Assembly: GCA_907163375.1 (NCBI GenBank)
Contig: CAJQUW010000924.1
Location: 1 to 64,000, forward strand
Direction of reading: 5' to 3'
DNA: 64,000 nucleotides
Source of the DNA: Prostheceraeus crozeri
Lineage: Eukaryota > Platyhelminthes > Polycladida > Euryleptidae
Every line of letters begins with the position of its first letter. Within the stretch, counting starts at the first letter, position 1. The translations under genes were made by a program, and so were the position numbers. Positions 10,086-21,409 of this stretch are shown piece by piece. The notes under the pieces were generated by a model. That model was not told the origin of the DNA. It saw only the letters and a list, made by a program, of their open reading frames with translations, and did no database searches.

Positions 10086-11454
10086 GCGGCCATCTTGCGC
10101 TATCTGGTGTTCGCCGTTTTCTTACTACTAACAATTTCAATTAACTTCCATTTCCAATAATGAATGCATTCTAATACATTCAGAAATCAAAGCCAAAACC
10201 TGAATTGCTACGATTTAAAGCATGTCAGGCCAGTGCATTCGATTCTAGTTTCATTTATACAGGCAGGCTACACGTCGTCTACAGACGTCTTCTAAGGTAG
10301 TTGGTGAGAGCCATGCACTACTGTAGTTATAGTATGGGCACACATCCTTGTGCTGCAGATTGTCGTTTCTCAAAAACAACGGCGCTTCTAACACATTCAC
10401 ATCACGTCTCGTACGGTGTAATTGTCGAATAAAAATTTTCTGTCAGAGAATAATACACTATCCTCTTTATGCTGTCTAGACTGTTATCTATACTCTAAAT
10501 GCAGTTGAAAAACGCGATTTGATTTGACTATTGTATTGAATACATCGAATTTCGTTCAGAGTCACATACAATATTTCAGAGAACAATAACTTGGCATTAC
10601 ACGCTTCAAGTGATCACATCTTCAAGTTCACAATCCTGGAGTTGACATTTTCCATCCTTATATTTAGCAAGAAAAGTGCTTCCAAGCGCTGGCTGAATCA
10701 CTACGCAACATCACTTCATAAACAGTGAGTTGCTCGCCCCAAATTTATCTTCCTGGAGGCGCATGTGTATGTTAGGAAAACTCATCAAATGAATCGTTTG
10801 ATAAGATGTTCTAATTAAAACTGGTGAGGAATGTATGGCCGGTATTATTTCTTCAATAAATAATGGGGTTTTTATTGTCTTTTTCTAATAACTTTCATCA
10901 CCAGCACCCAATGGCAGATAATCTTAATACGCATGCTTTGATTTCTTTTCCAATTCATTTATTCAAGCAACACAACGTCGCAAACATTAGGTGTTCAAAA
11001 GTTGGATACAGTCAGTCAGTGGAAGTATCTGGAGGCTTTATGAAACATTAGGGAATTGTAGTGAAGCATACTCACTACTTCTTGAGGTCTTATTACATCA
11101 TGAGTAGTGTATATTACATCATTAATTCGCGCTCAAGAGGGATAATACTTATGTCATTTCTCAGACCTGAAAAATCCTAAGATATTAACAGCTTTCAAAA
11201 TGCGCATTTTACTGGATTCTAATTATTAATTATCATTACCACTTTGTATAACATAAGTTCGACTCAGGAATGATTCTCGATTAATGATATTTAATGAGCT
11301 TCACAGCACATTCAATAACAGCAATAATTAGTTATCAATCATTCAATGATTATTTTTTACTTAATTAAAGATATCATTTCATTTCAATCAACCGCATTTA
11401 ATTTTCTAGCAACTAATTAATCTTTGTCAAGAACTTCAAGCACTAAAACAGATG
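10086..11454. other. No feature recognised
   Basis: AT-rich intergenic sequence with no convincing coding frame, RNA gene or transposon end that I can support. Confidence 0.6.
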
Positions 11455-11935
11455 ACAAGGTATGGCGGACGAACGACAGCAGTCATCATCAAAGGCACGT
11501 TGACTGGAGAGAGGTATCTCAATGAAATTGTGCTTCCTGTTGTTACCCCAGGCATGGAATTCTAGATAATCTAGAATTCCATGCACCAGGTCAGGGTGGA
11601 GGATCTCGTCTTCCAAGACGACAACGCAAGACCACATCGCTCCTCGGCTGTCATTACCGCTGTTAGGAGATTGAACATTCAAACCCTTGACTGGCCTGCA
11701 CGCTCACCTGACTCGTCTCCCATTGAACAAGTCTGGGACGAGTTGGGGCGGCGAGTGAGAGACCGCTATTCACTTCCACCAGTGTCCCTGAAGATTTTCT
11801 CTGAAAGACTGACAGAGCAGTGGCTTCTCCTTGAAACACCCTTCATTCAGAAACTTTGTGAATCCATGCCATCTCGGATGTATTGAAGCTAGAGGGGGGC
11901 ACATGCGTTGTTTTTCTGTGCTAGCGACTTGGTGG
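11455..11935 (+). pseudogene. Tc1-type transposase C-terminal fragment
   Basis: Remnant of a Tc1 DNA transposon. The readable pieces are GTLTGERYLNEIVLPVVTP, then FQDDNARPHRSS (second catalytic Asp), then DWPARSPDSSPIEQVWDELGRR (third acidic residue, Glu). The spacing of 34 residues between Asp and Glu is that of Tc1 (DD34E). Just after codon RMY the frame slips: the next frame gives EARGGHMR, the usual Tc1 C-terminal EARGGH motif. The N-terminal helix-turn-helix half and the first Asp are missing. A 33-bp palindrome (11552-11584) interrupts the gene just before the second Asp. No terminal inverted repeats were found, so the fragment cannot move. Confidence 0.9.
11552..11584. repeat. 33-bp palindrome inside the Tc1 fragment
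   Basis: GCATGGAATTCTAGAT, one central A at 11568, then the exact reverse complement. It lies between the VVTP motif and the FQDDNARPH motif of the transposase. Confidence 0.95.
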
Positions 11936-12036
11936 AGATTGTGACTAAATTATCAAGGTATCATACATACATGTATATATACCAGTCAAAAATGAAAGAA
12001 GTTAAGGAAGTAAATGTTTCAAAAATTTTGTCAATG

Positions 12037-12038
<2 letters not shown>

Positions 12039-12076
<38 letters not shown>

Positions 12077-12093
12077 TATATATATATATATAT
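12039..12093. repeat. (TA)n microsatellite
   Basis: About 27 TA units with one interruption (TATAGATA near 12073). It abuts the Penelope fragment to its right. Confidence 0.95.
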
Positions 12094-12116
12094 GATAGGC
12101 TTGAAGAAAAACCAAA

Positions 12117-12436
12117 TAAAATTACAGACCGGCCTGAAAATCATTTTTTATGCTAAAGGGTGTCTCTACTTTTAATTTATCATCAGTTCCTTTAGGTGAG
12201 AATTGCCGGAAACTTTTAAGTAGAGGGTGTAAGTTTACTCCATATCCAAAACAAAATATAGATGAATTAACAATAGATATAAGTAATTTCTGTCGTAAGT
12301 TACGCATAACTGATTATTTCAATGATGAAATGCTGAACGATAACTCTCTTAATCATAAATATGATAGAAGTAATTTTGATCCTCCAAAGGGAATAAATAG
12401 TGATCAAAATGCATTAATTGAAATAGTAGAAAAAAA
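12117..12436 (+). pseudogene. Penelope-like element, N-terminal ORF fragment
   Basis: The frame reads STFNLSSVPLGENCRKLLSRG, KFTPYPKQNIDELTIDISNF and CRKLRITDYFNDEML. This pattern (FNLS..L....LLS+G..F.P.P, then D...F.RKLR...YF) is typical of the region before the reverse transcriptase in Penelope-like elements. The frame runs on into the G-run repeat at about 12437, where similarity to Penelope stops, so the fragment was cut or overwritten there. The reverse transcriptase and GIY-YIG parts are absent. It covers a region not present in the two copies at 23-31 kb, so a family match to them cannot be tested here. Confidence 0.65.
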
Positions 12437-13665
12437 ATCCAACAAGCCATGTTTTCCACTGAATTTGTCTCACTCCCAGCTTTCAAACGAGCTATTGCAC
12501 GACTTTCTACGATATCTACAACCAAAGTTGACCAATAAGTTCCTAGACCCAAAAGTGGCCAAAACGTCCGAATTTGCACTCCGTTTTCCCATCCGAGACC
12601 TCCTTCCTGTCGAAAAACGACTTTTCTCATCCCAAAAACATCCAACACCTGACTTTTCCAACTCTGACGTTTTCCTGCCATTTTCCTCCCTTAACCCAGG
12701 AAAATTTGACCAAACTGAGATTTCCACTGCATTTTTCTCACTTTTAGCTTTCAAATGAGCTATTGCACGACTTTGTACGATCTCTACAACCAAAGTTGTA
12801 AGTTTGACAGGAGGGGGGGACGTCTTCAAAACTTTTTCTCTCCGATTTCGCTGGAAACATCCTTCCTAACCCAAAATTTCACGTAGAGTCCGAATCTGGC
12901 CTCCGTTTTCCCATCCGAGGCCTCCTTCCTGTCGAAAAATGGACTTTCTCATCCCAAAACCTCCAAAACCTGACTTTTCCAACTCTGACGTTTTCCTGCC
13001 ATTTTCCTCCCTAAACCCAGGAAAAAGTGGTCCAAACTGAGCTTTCCACTGCATTTTTCTCACTCTTAGCTTTCAAACGAGCTATTGCACGACTTTCTAC
13101 GATCTCTCTCACCAAAGTTGAAAGTTTGGCAGGAGGGGGGGGGTCATCCTCAAAACTTTTTCTCTCCGATTTTGCTGGAAACATCCTTCCTAACCCAAAA
13201 TTTCACGTAGAGTCCGAATCTGGCCTCCGTTTTCACATCCGAGGCCTCCTTCTGCCCGAAAAATGGACTTTCTCATCCCAAAACCACCAAACCCCGCCTT
13301 TTTCCAACTCTGCCGTTTTCAGAGATTCTACCCCTTGCCTCCCAGGAAAACTCCTCCCGCCTTCCTTCCCCACCCAAAATTTCACGCAGATTCCAAATGT
13401 AAACTCCACTTTCACATCCGAACCCTCCTTCATGACGATTTCCAACTTTTCTCATCCCAAACACCATCAACATCCATCCTTTCCTCACTCTATCCTTCCC
13501 ACATTCCTATCACCTTCCTTCCCATCCCTTACCAGAAAACTCCTTCCTTCCTTCCAGAGGGGGGGTAGGGAACGGTTTCCTCCTCTCGGATTCTTCCTCC
13601 CATTCCTCCCATCACATCCTTGGCCAACTCCCTCACCTTCCTTCCAGAGGGGGGGGGGCTGAGTC
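12437..13665. repeat. Second block of the G-run tandem repeat (about 300-bp units)
   Basis: The core CTTTCAAACGAGCTATTGC recurs at about 12479, 12749 and 13070. CAGGAGGGGGG follows two of these (about 12808, 13129). Degenerate units end in TTCCAGAGGGGGGG at about 13552 and 13643. The phrases TCACGTAGAGTCCGAATCTG and CATCCGAGGCCTCCTTC repeat. The same core occurs in the block at 8.9-9.5 kb, so both are one dispersed family. Open frames on both strands are by-products of the repeat. Confidence 0.85.
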
Positions 13666-13679
13666 AGCATGATGACTCA

Positions 13680-15610
13680 TCGATGACTCATCACTGCACC
13701 GCACCGTGCTTGAATTTGCCACGGGGTTACTACTACTGTCAGACTTGGAGGAGATCCATAAGGAGAAGCATTCTGACCCAATGACTGTGGAAACAAAGGA
13801 CTCAAAACGCGGAATTAAGTAAGTAAGCGAATAAAAGACACTTGATACTGGCAAATGCAGCTGGTTTTATTAGAATAATGCAAATTAGGTGTCCTTGCAG
13901 CAAATACGCCGAATAATTGGTAAAATCCTTCAAATGACACATTAGTGATTTTGTATGTCAACTGTTAGATGAAAAGGAGCATGTACCACCTACTTCGGAT
14001 GAAAGGTAAAGGTGAAGTTCAGATTCCAAAAGCCTAGAAAAGTCCCAATGACGAGGATGACGGAACTCACTCATGCACCGTTTTCCAATGTAATCTTTCA
14101 ACATTAAGTATGATCGGATTGAGTATGAGATTTCAAAGTACGTGAACAGTGAACATCACAAACCAATGAGTTTGGATATTCCTCCTGGTAACCGAGTTTT
14201 TACTTATCCAACTCTCAATGCTGATAATGGAATGTTGAGCAAGAAGGTACAGCCTATTTCAAATGGTATTTATATGTACAGTATATAATCTTCTGTTGCT
14301 ATAATACTTTCATTAGCAAGGATAAACCATAGAATAGCCTTCAATTCAATGAGTAAACTTATAATTATTCGACTAGCATGACATGCACAGCAGTAGTTCA
14401 ATGCCTTCATTTGGAGTCTTTCTTTCCTCGTACTGAGTGCTTGTGATAAACATCGGCAAATAGTACTGTTCAGCAAAATTTTTAGAACGCGGGCCGACAC
14501 GGGGGGCTTGATTAAGTAAGATCCAAATAGAAACATCATCATTCTCACAAATTTCAAATTTGAATTCACAGAAAAGCAGTAACCGACATTGACAAATAAT
14601 TGAACAACAATTTCGTCCTCTTTTGAATCTCCATCGTCATCACTTCGATAAGTTTGTCAATATCTGAGAAGAAGTATGTTTCTGACGTGATGCAACCCAA
14701 TTATATGAGCAACTCAGACTGATTCAGTGACGCTGTCTTGAATTCATTCCGAATGAACGTCAGGAGCAAGCATCCGAATGACGTCATTATGGGAAAGCAG
14801 ACATCGCCTGAAGTTTGTTACCAGCGTTCTAACGGTGTTGCCACTCCTACCATGCAAGTATTGGCCACTCCTCCCACTACGCAAATCATACCGCGAGACA
14901 GAGAGGACACACCCTCGTGTCAAATTACCGATGAAGAGAAGTGATTTCAATTAATGTGAGATCGATGAGAGCAGAGTCTATGAAAAATAATCCTGAGACC
15001 TGCTTGTTTAATGGAATGGTGATATCTCGGTAATTAATATGATTACAGAGAAATAGACAAAAGATGACGTACATGCTTTTATTGAAAATCTGAGAAGTTG
15101 CAAAAAAGAATTTTATTTATCGTTGTAAAATGTCGTATTGATTTTGATGCATAATACTTAAGAATAAATGTAAAGCAACTGATAAATGTAAAAGCAATTC
15201 GAATGTCATCACATTGACGTATAAATGGTAAGTATCAATTAGCAATTTTCTATAATTTTTCAGATAGTAATGAATCCCATGTTACGCTGCATGACTGAAA
15301 AATGGGAGAACATCAGCACATTCTGCAAAATGAGATAATTGTAATAAAAAGCAATTCTATCTTAATAAATTCTACCTCCCGATGTTCTCATTTTTTTCTT
15401 AATCCCTGCATCTGTGCAAAATTGCAGTGTCTCTGTGTAATAGTATCTTAGGGACTATAAACTCTTTGTGTATTATGAAGGCTAAAGACGCATGTCGCTC
15501 TCCTGCCCTTTCAAGTGTCGATTCTCAAAACCAAAAGTACAGTGGCACCAAATATATTTCGTTCTTACGACCTTCTTCAGTGGTGAAAAATACAGAAACT
15601 GACAGATTCT
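13680..15610. other. No feature recognised
   Basis: No protein, RNA gene or element end is supported. The two overlapping frames near 14740-14950 look like chance openings. Confidence 0.5.
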
Positions 15611-15616
15611 CTTGCA

Positions 15617-16377
15617 GCCATAGAAATAAACTGTTTATCTGAAGTTCGCTAGAATGGAAATTGACTCAAGGTCGCGGCACATCCGAGGGAACTAAGTTGG
15701 GGCATGAAGAACCAATTAAAAGCTTCGATTTACTCATGTGACCGATTCTAACCCAATGATACAGACGTTGGCAGGTGCATCTAAGTGGAAATGCGCGCGA
15801 TTTATGTGCCGTTATTGTGCATTCCATGAAGCTTAATTTCCATTCTATAGGTTTTATTGTTGTCAATTTCTATGCTTGCAGCTATTGTAAATGTCAGCAG
15901 TCAATCACGTCAATATGGACATTACATGATGTAAAAGACACAATGAGTGGAGTCCAGCACTATTCAAGCATGGATTCAATCAAGAAAACACAATGGTTCA
16001 ATAAACAAGACCATAGCTTTCTATGCGTAAATTGTACCCATGACGTCAAGCATATGGAATTCACATGAGTCGTTCATTACAATAAAGCATGAATAACCGA
16101 ACGGATGAAAGCCAAAAATCATAGAAATTGACAACAATAAAAACTCTAGAACGGAGGTTAACCTTCATGCAATACACAATAGTGGCACATAAATCGCACG
16201 CATTTTCACTTAGATACACCTGTCAACGGCTGTATCATTGGGTTAGAATCAGTCACATGTGTAATTCTAAGCTTTTCATTGGTCATTCATGCCCCAACTT
16301 AGTTCCCCCGGATGTGCCGCGACCTTGAGTCAATTTCCATACTAGTCAACTTCAGCAAAACAATCTATTTCTATGCC
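15617..16377. mobile_element. Foldback/MITE-like element, 761 bp
   Basis: Two arms of about 258 bp (15617-15874 and 16120-16377) are reverse complements with scattered mismatches. For example, GGAACTAAGTTGGGGCATGA at about 15688 pairs with TCATGCCCCAACTTAGTTCC at about 16288. The loop is about 245 bp. No transposase is encoded. No clear target-site duplication was seen, so the superfamily is unknown. Arm divergence suggests moderate age. Confidence 0.85.
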
Positions 16378-16554
16378 AAAAATAGAAATTAATCAGTCAG
16401 ATGGCTCGCCAGATAATGTCTGAAGGACTTAAGGTTAAATGGGTCAAACAAACCGAAAACAAAGAGCAAAATAGCTGAAAGAAACAAATCGCCGTACCAA
16501 AAAGATAACAGCCAAACGTTTGTAATTGGCAAGAAGCAAAGAATGCGAAAACTA

Positions 16555-18178
16555 CAGATTGTTTCATAAAAAATGGATCACCCTTAAACATCGCCTTAAC
16601 TTCAACTTTGTCTAACTCCGCCAAACTTGAACGAATTTCTCTGAAATTTGGAAGATATGTCAGTTGTGCTTACTAATATCATTGTTGGAAATTTCAAGCA
16701 TGAATATTGAGTTGTTTTCCTGTTACAGATAATAAAGTAGTAGATAATTTGATCTTCATTATCAATGTTACACAAAATCATACCTCACTCTTATAAAATT
16801 ACATTTGTTTCCTTTGTTATGTATATGTTGTTCTACAAGCCAAAAGCTATCAAGCAAAACAAAAATAAAGAAAATCGGTCAATCAGAGCCAGTATAGCAC
16901 CATTATTCATCAACAATAATGTAACTACTACATGTGATTAACTGGACTTCATGTTCCATAGCTTCCTGACTTCGCTGCGGTGGTGTTGGCAGCACTCCTG
17001 ATTGCTTTCAGCTAGAAATCTATCTCTTACCGGTTGAAAAAAAAGTTTCACAAAAGGCAAAGTGTCAGCCTTGCTAGAACTAGGGTTTTCTTTGCGAGCT
17101 ACAAGCAAGCGACTAAATGTCCCTTACACAAATGTGCATCGATGGCATAATGATGATTTTCGACTCTGTCGTAAAGAGGGCTCTGGCCGTCCACGCAAAA
17201 CATCCAAACGTAGAGACCGCCTAATTTTGAGATTTGTTAAAGTTGATCCAAGTCTCTCGTTAACTGAGATGGTTGCACTAGACTCGTCTATTCCTAAGTC
17301 CACTATTCGTAGAAGACTTATTGAGTCGAATTTCAAGAGCTGTAAAAGGCCCTCTCAGATCGAATTATCAGATCAGCATACAAAAAGACGTCTCACATGG
17401 GCAATGAGTCATTGTCACTGGCGAAATCAATGGGATCGGGTTGTCTGGTCTGATGAGGCATCAGTCCGTCTGAAGGATAGTGATGGTCGATTGAGATTAT
17501 GGATAAAATCTGATCAGGAAATTCCGAGACATTTACATCGTCCCCGGGTACAAGGTGGTGCGACTCTACTGATTTGGGCTGGCATTTGGACCAATGGCCG
17601 CTCTGAACTTCACATACAGCAAGGAACGATGAATTCTGAACGCTATGTGAATGTTTTACGAATGAACATTGACCAAATGACAGATCAACTTGGTGATCCA
17701 TCGACTTGGTTATTTATGGATGATAATGCCACGTGTCACAGGAGTAGTAGAGTCAACTTATGCAAGTCTCAATTAGGGCTTAGGACATTATCTTGGCCAG
17801 CTCGTTCTCCTGATCTGAATCCCATAGAAAATGTATGGAGTATTCTAAAACGTAACGTTCGTCGTTCACTGCTACCTACAGATGGCGTATCACAACTTAA
17901 GTCACTGTTAAAAAGAGAGTGGAGAAAGTTAGATCAGTCAAAAATCAACGATATCATCGAATCAATGCCTAGACGAATTGGTAATGTCATTGACAATAAG
18001 GGTAGGGCCACAAAATATTAACTTCTTAAGAACCGTTACTGTATCATAGCTTATCAGATTATATAAGGACATTTAAATATATTAGAGACATGAAATGGCA
18101 TGAAAAATGCTTTCTGTATCATACTTATGTTTTATTTAGTCAAATTTTAGGATGATCCACTTTTTATGAAACGGACTG
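16555..18178 (+). mobile_element. Nearly complete Tc1 transposon, 1624 bp
   Basis: The ends are inverted repeats: CAGATTGTTTCATAAAAA on the left and the reverse complement of CAGTCCGTTTCATAAAAA on the right, extending about 29 bp with about five mismatches. Each end is flanked by TA (16553-16554 and 18179-18180), the Tc1/mariner target duplication. The transposase occupies 17038-18021 on the plus strand. Size and layout are typical for Tc1. Confidence 0.95.
17062..18021 (+). CDS. Tc1 family transposase (DD34E)
   Basis: Cuts and joins Tc1 transposon ends in the nucleus. Residues are numbered from 17062. The N-terminal helix-turn-helix is at about 1-30 (LLELGFSLRATSKRLNV). A GRPR AT-hook-like motif lies at 42-45 and a second DNA-binding helix region at about 65-92. 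The DDE catalytic residues are D131 (VVWSDEAS), D221 (FMDDNATCH) and E256 (SPDLNPIENVW), with 34 residues between the last two. The frame is open for about 320 codons to TAA. The weak point is the start: 17062 is GTG, there is no ATG in frame upstream, and an in-frame TGA lies at 17035. So the true start is lost or lies across an unseen splice. The catalytic core is complete. The inverted repeats are present. Confidence 0.9.
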   Translation: MSALLELGFSLRATSKRLNVPYTNVHRWHNDDFRLCRKEGSGRPRKTSKRRDRLILRFVKVDPSLSLTEMVALDSSIPKSTIRRRLIESNFKSCKRPSQIELSDQHTKRRLTWAMSHCHWRNQWDRVVWSDEASVRLKDSDGRLRLWIKSDQEIPRHLHRPRVQGGATLLIWAGIWTNGRSELHIQQGTMNSERYVNVLRMNIDQMTDQLGDPSTWLFMDDNATCHRSSRVNLCKSQLGLRTLSWPARSPDLNPIENVWSILKRNVRRSLLPTDGVSQLKSLLKREWRKLDQSKINDIIESMPRRIGNVIDNKGRATKY

Positions 18179-18179
18179 T

Positions 18180-20270
18180 ATATAAGGGATAAGAAGTTCA
18201 TGTAAAACGAAAAGTGGTAAAGCATGATATGTGAATAGGTACATCAACAGAGATTGAGAAAGAATAATACTGATTCAGATAAATGCAAAATCAAAAAGCA
18301 TATAGAGCGTACAATGAGGAGCTTCAAAAGAAAAAAGTCCGAATGCAAGCAAGTTAAGAACTAACGGAAAAGCGAGAGCATATTCTTATCAGTTTTATAT
18401 GACAATCTGACAGACACGTCAGGAACAACATGGCATGCAGATCTGATGAGGGAATTGAGTATTGCAGTACACTCCCCTGGTGAAGTTAGGAGGTTGACCG
18501 TATTAGCAGGCTTCGTTCAGACCAAAAGGCCGACCAGTGCGCAGAGACCTACTCCATCTAGACTTCCTTTAGAAGTCTGTGGTTCTTTAATAGGCTTCGG
18601 TCGATCGCGAAGAAAGTCAAATCGGAAACACTGTGTACATCCAAAAAGTGTGGAACCAGGGGAGTGCCGGCATTCGACCACGCAAATACAGTTCGACGTA
18701 GACTCTTGGACCTGTTGAAATCTTTTTTACCTCATAATTTTTGTGCTTTTTTATTCGGCTTTGATTGCTTCAGAAAATCTCTCAGGATATTTGTACATAA
18801 GTTCAATCGAGCGGGATATTAACCAATTCACACATCTCGTTAGCTTTTTCTGAGCCATGTGAAGCCGACTTCAAATGACACTTTCAGGGTCCGACCTCAC
18901 GGTAAGAAGATTGCTAAGCCAAGCGCTAAACCAGTATATTTTCAGAGCAATGCTGTTTTGAAATAATTTTGTGACAAGCATCCAACCAGCCACATAACTA
19001 AAGCCGAATGCATCATTGATTCTTTGAAACGTCCTTGCGACTGAATGCCTTTTAATAATGCCTGTTTCTATGGCTGCTGTGTCATGTCCTTTCAAGCATT
19101 GGAAATGACACGAAAGAAAATTTGGAACGTTTTGCCAACGTTTTACACATAGTTATGCACAACAATTTGAACTTTAGAAGGAAATGTAAGTTGATCATGT
19201 CGTTTAGGTACTTAAAATTGAAAATATCTCAATTCTAGTTTAATGAAAGAAAAATTTTCCACTCTCTCAATCAATCAGAAAGGAAAACGAAGAAATTCTG
19301 GATGCATTATTTTCAGAAAGAGAACACGACCTTCAAAGAACCCGCATTAAAAGTGCGAAAAATCATATAAGGCGGGGTCTTTGACATAATGCACATCTTC
19401 ATATAGCTACGGGAGTTCAATCACAAATCAAAACTACCTGCAATGTTAAAAGCTACAGAAACTTTGAGATGTAGCTTTTATCAGAATGAGCCACTCCTTT
19501 CCTGCCAGGGTATTAACAGGTAGTAAGTCGACGCCAAAACATGTAGCATGATGCTGTCAATATGGCATTCAAAAAGCAAAATGTCGGAGTCTGTTGCATA
19601 GAACAACTACTGGAGCGAGAGAAGAGAGAGAGAAACATTTGAAGGTTGGGAGGGATGCTCCTCCTCAAATCTTCGACATGACAACGGAATTGTAGCGTAG
19701 ATAGGAACTTTCTCTGGTTAAGAAAAGTAAAGCAGTCTGTCACTGTGCAATATAACCATGGCAATTATACCAAACAGCCGCGACTCATCCTGATGTAGCC
19801 TACAGGTGACAATTCTGATGAGACACTTTTTAACTAGAAAACAGGAACTTTTATCTGTAAGTGATAAAGGCAACATGAAAGGCTCGATTGACACATCACT
19901 GAATGGGTCCTTTCATGAAAAATCCCAGCCGTGTTTACGAGAGTGGAGGATGAGTTAAAGCTGACTCACTATGCTAGGTAGCAAAGAAGTGGATATCATC
20001 AATGAATGGAAATCAAAATGGCACTCAATAGCATCATTGACATTAAAAAGCATCGCTGTGAAATCAAGCACGAAATATTTGCAACTAAAGAACAGTACAG
20101 TCTACCGTGGCTAGTCAGAGGGACATACAAAAGAAGAACTTGTTAAAGGCTTTCGGATTTAAAGAAAAGCCATCATTAGTTTTGCATAGCGGAATAGCTT
20201 ATGTGCAACTATATTTCAACTTTCCAGGACTCATCTGATGTAATGAGTGATTGTTATCGGAGGTAATGTT
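18180..20270. other. No feature recognised
   Basis: Intergenic; the short open frames here show no family match that I can support. Confidence 0.5.
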
Positions 20271-20271
20271 C

Positions 20272-20640
20272 TCAAAAGTTTGAATCCTTGTACAACACGA
20301 CGATAATCCATAGGTAGAAAAAATAAGAGCAATTAAAGCTGCTACGTTCGCAAATAATTTTGTGACAACGCTGCCGCATGCGCTCAATCGAGTGAATCCG
20401 AACAGGCCTACAATTCAGGTTCACAAAAATAGCGAGCAATATTCGATTATAGATCTCATACATGAGGAGCAGTTTATTTATGAAAGGCTTCAACTGTCTC
20501 AAAATTGCTGTTTTAGAGTATGCCTTATTAATCATTTTCTCTATATGTTCAAGCTTACCAAGTTTAAGGTTAGTGCTTAAAACTTTGGTCGGACAGCTTT
20601 TTGTCAAGCTCAAGGTCAACTTCTAGGTCCTTCCCGGATC
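20272..20640 (-). pseudogene. LINE reverse transcriptase C-terminal scrap
   Basis: The minus-strand frame gives HIEKMINKAYSKTAILRQL, then LLLMYEIYNRILLAI and SIERMRQRCHKIIC. This is the pattern at the end of the RT region in CR1/jockey-type LINEs (HI..k..ka...l..L, Y..ll.p, le.iQ.R...II). The catalytic YADD block and everything upstream are missing. It is an old 5'-truncated remnant; the clade cannot be fixed. Confidence 0.6.
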
Positions 20641-21240
20641 TTAAGGTGAAGCGCATGTCAAATATGTTGAAAGTTATATAATCTTGACAAAATCATTTTC
20701 CTTAACATTGTACACCAATGACGCATTAATGTTAGACTGATACTGTGTAATCATGAGCGACAATGTGACAGATTGAGCCATTCCAATCTTCAAAATGTCA
20801 GTCTGCTTCATTCAGGGTCTGTCATGATTTAATGAAGTCGCACTATGGGTACTATAAATTCACTTATGGGTAATTCATTTCTTATGTCCGAAGTTGTCAG
20901 AAGCAAACATGAGGGTCAATCTATGCTGGTAGATTCTGCAAATTGAGTTGCTTATAACCGCGGCAATGAACTGTTCAGTCGTAGAAGAAAGGAAGCCTCT
21001 TGTTAATGCGATGATGATGTAACTTTGAATATTTTCAGTGTTCGAATTCCTATCTCCGGTCTCCGAATGTCATTGTCATACTTCCTGTAGTCATTTACAG
21101 CCTGAACATGTGATCTGAAGACTGTACTCGGAATTACATCAACACTTAAAATCATTGCGATTTTTCGCATCAATAACAAAAGGATTACACACACAATTGA
21201 CCAGACGATGCGATATCATGATGATTTTCGGAAAAAATGT

Positions 21241-21409
21241 AGTTAAAACTCCCCAATCTGTTTTAGGTCGTCAGTATAATTGAGAGTTAAAATTCAGACT
21301 GATCCTCGGTGTGTAGCGCCTTCGGTGGTCAAACTTGCAGTAAATAACGTTATTTATTGTAACTCTCAATCATATCGATGACTTAAAACTGATTGGGGAG
21401 TTTTTAACT
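21241..21409. repeat. Small hairpin MITE, 169 bp
   Basis: Arms of about 50 bp are reverse complements: AGTTAAAACTCCCCAATC at the left end pairs with GATTGGGGAGTTTTTAACT at the right end, and ATTGAGAGTTA with TAACTCTCAAT further in. The loop is about 60 bp. The superfamily is unknown. Confidence 0.8.

Noticed and set aside
13027-13662. Long plus-strand open frame with proline/serine-rich protein
   Set aside because: It lies wholly inside the G-run tandem repeat, both strands are open, and the peptide repeats with the DNA units; not supported as a gene.
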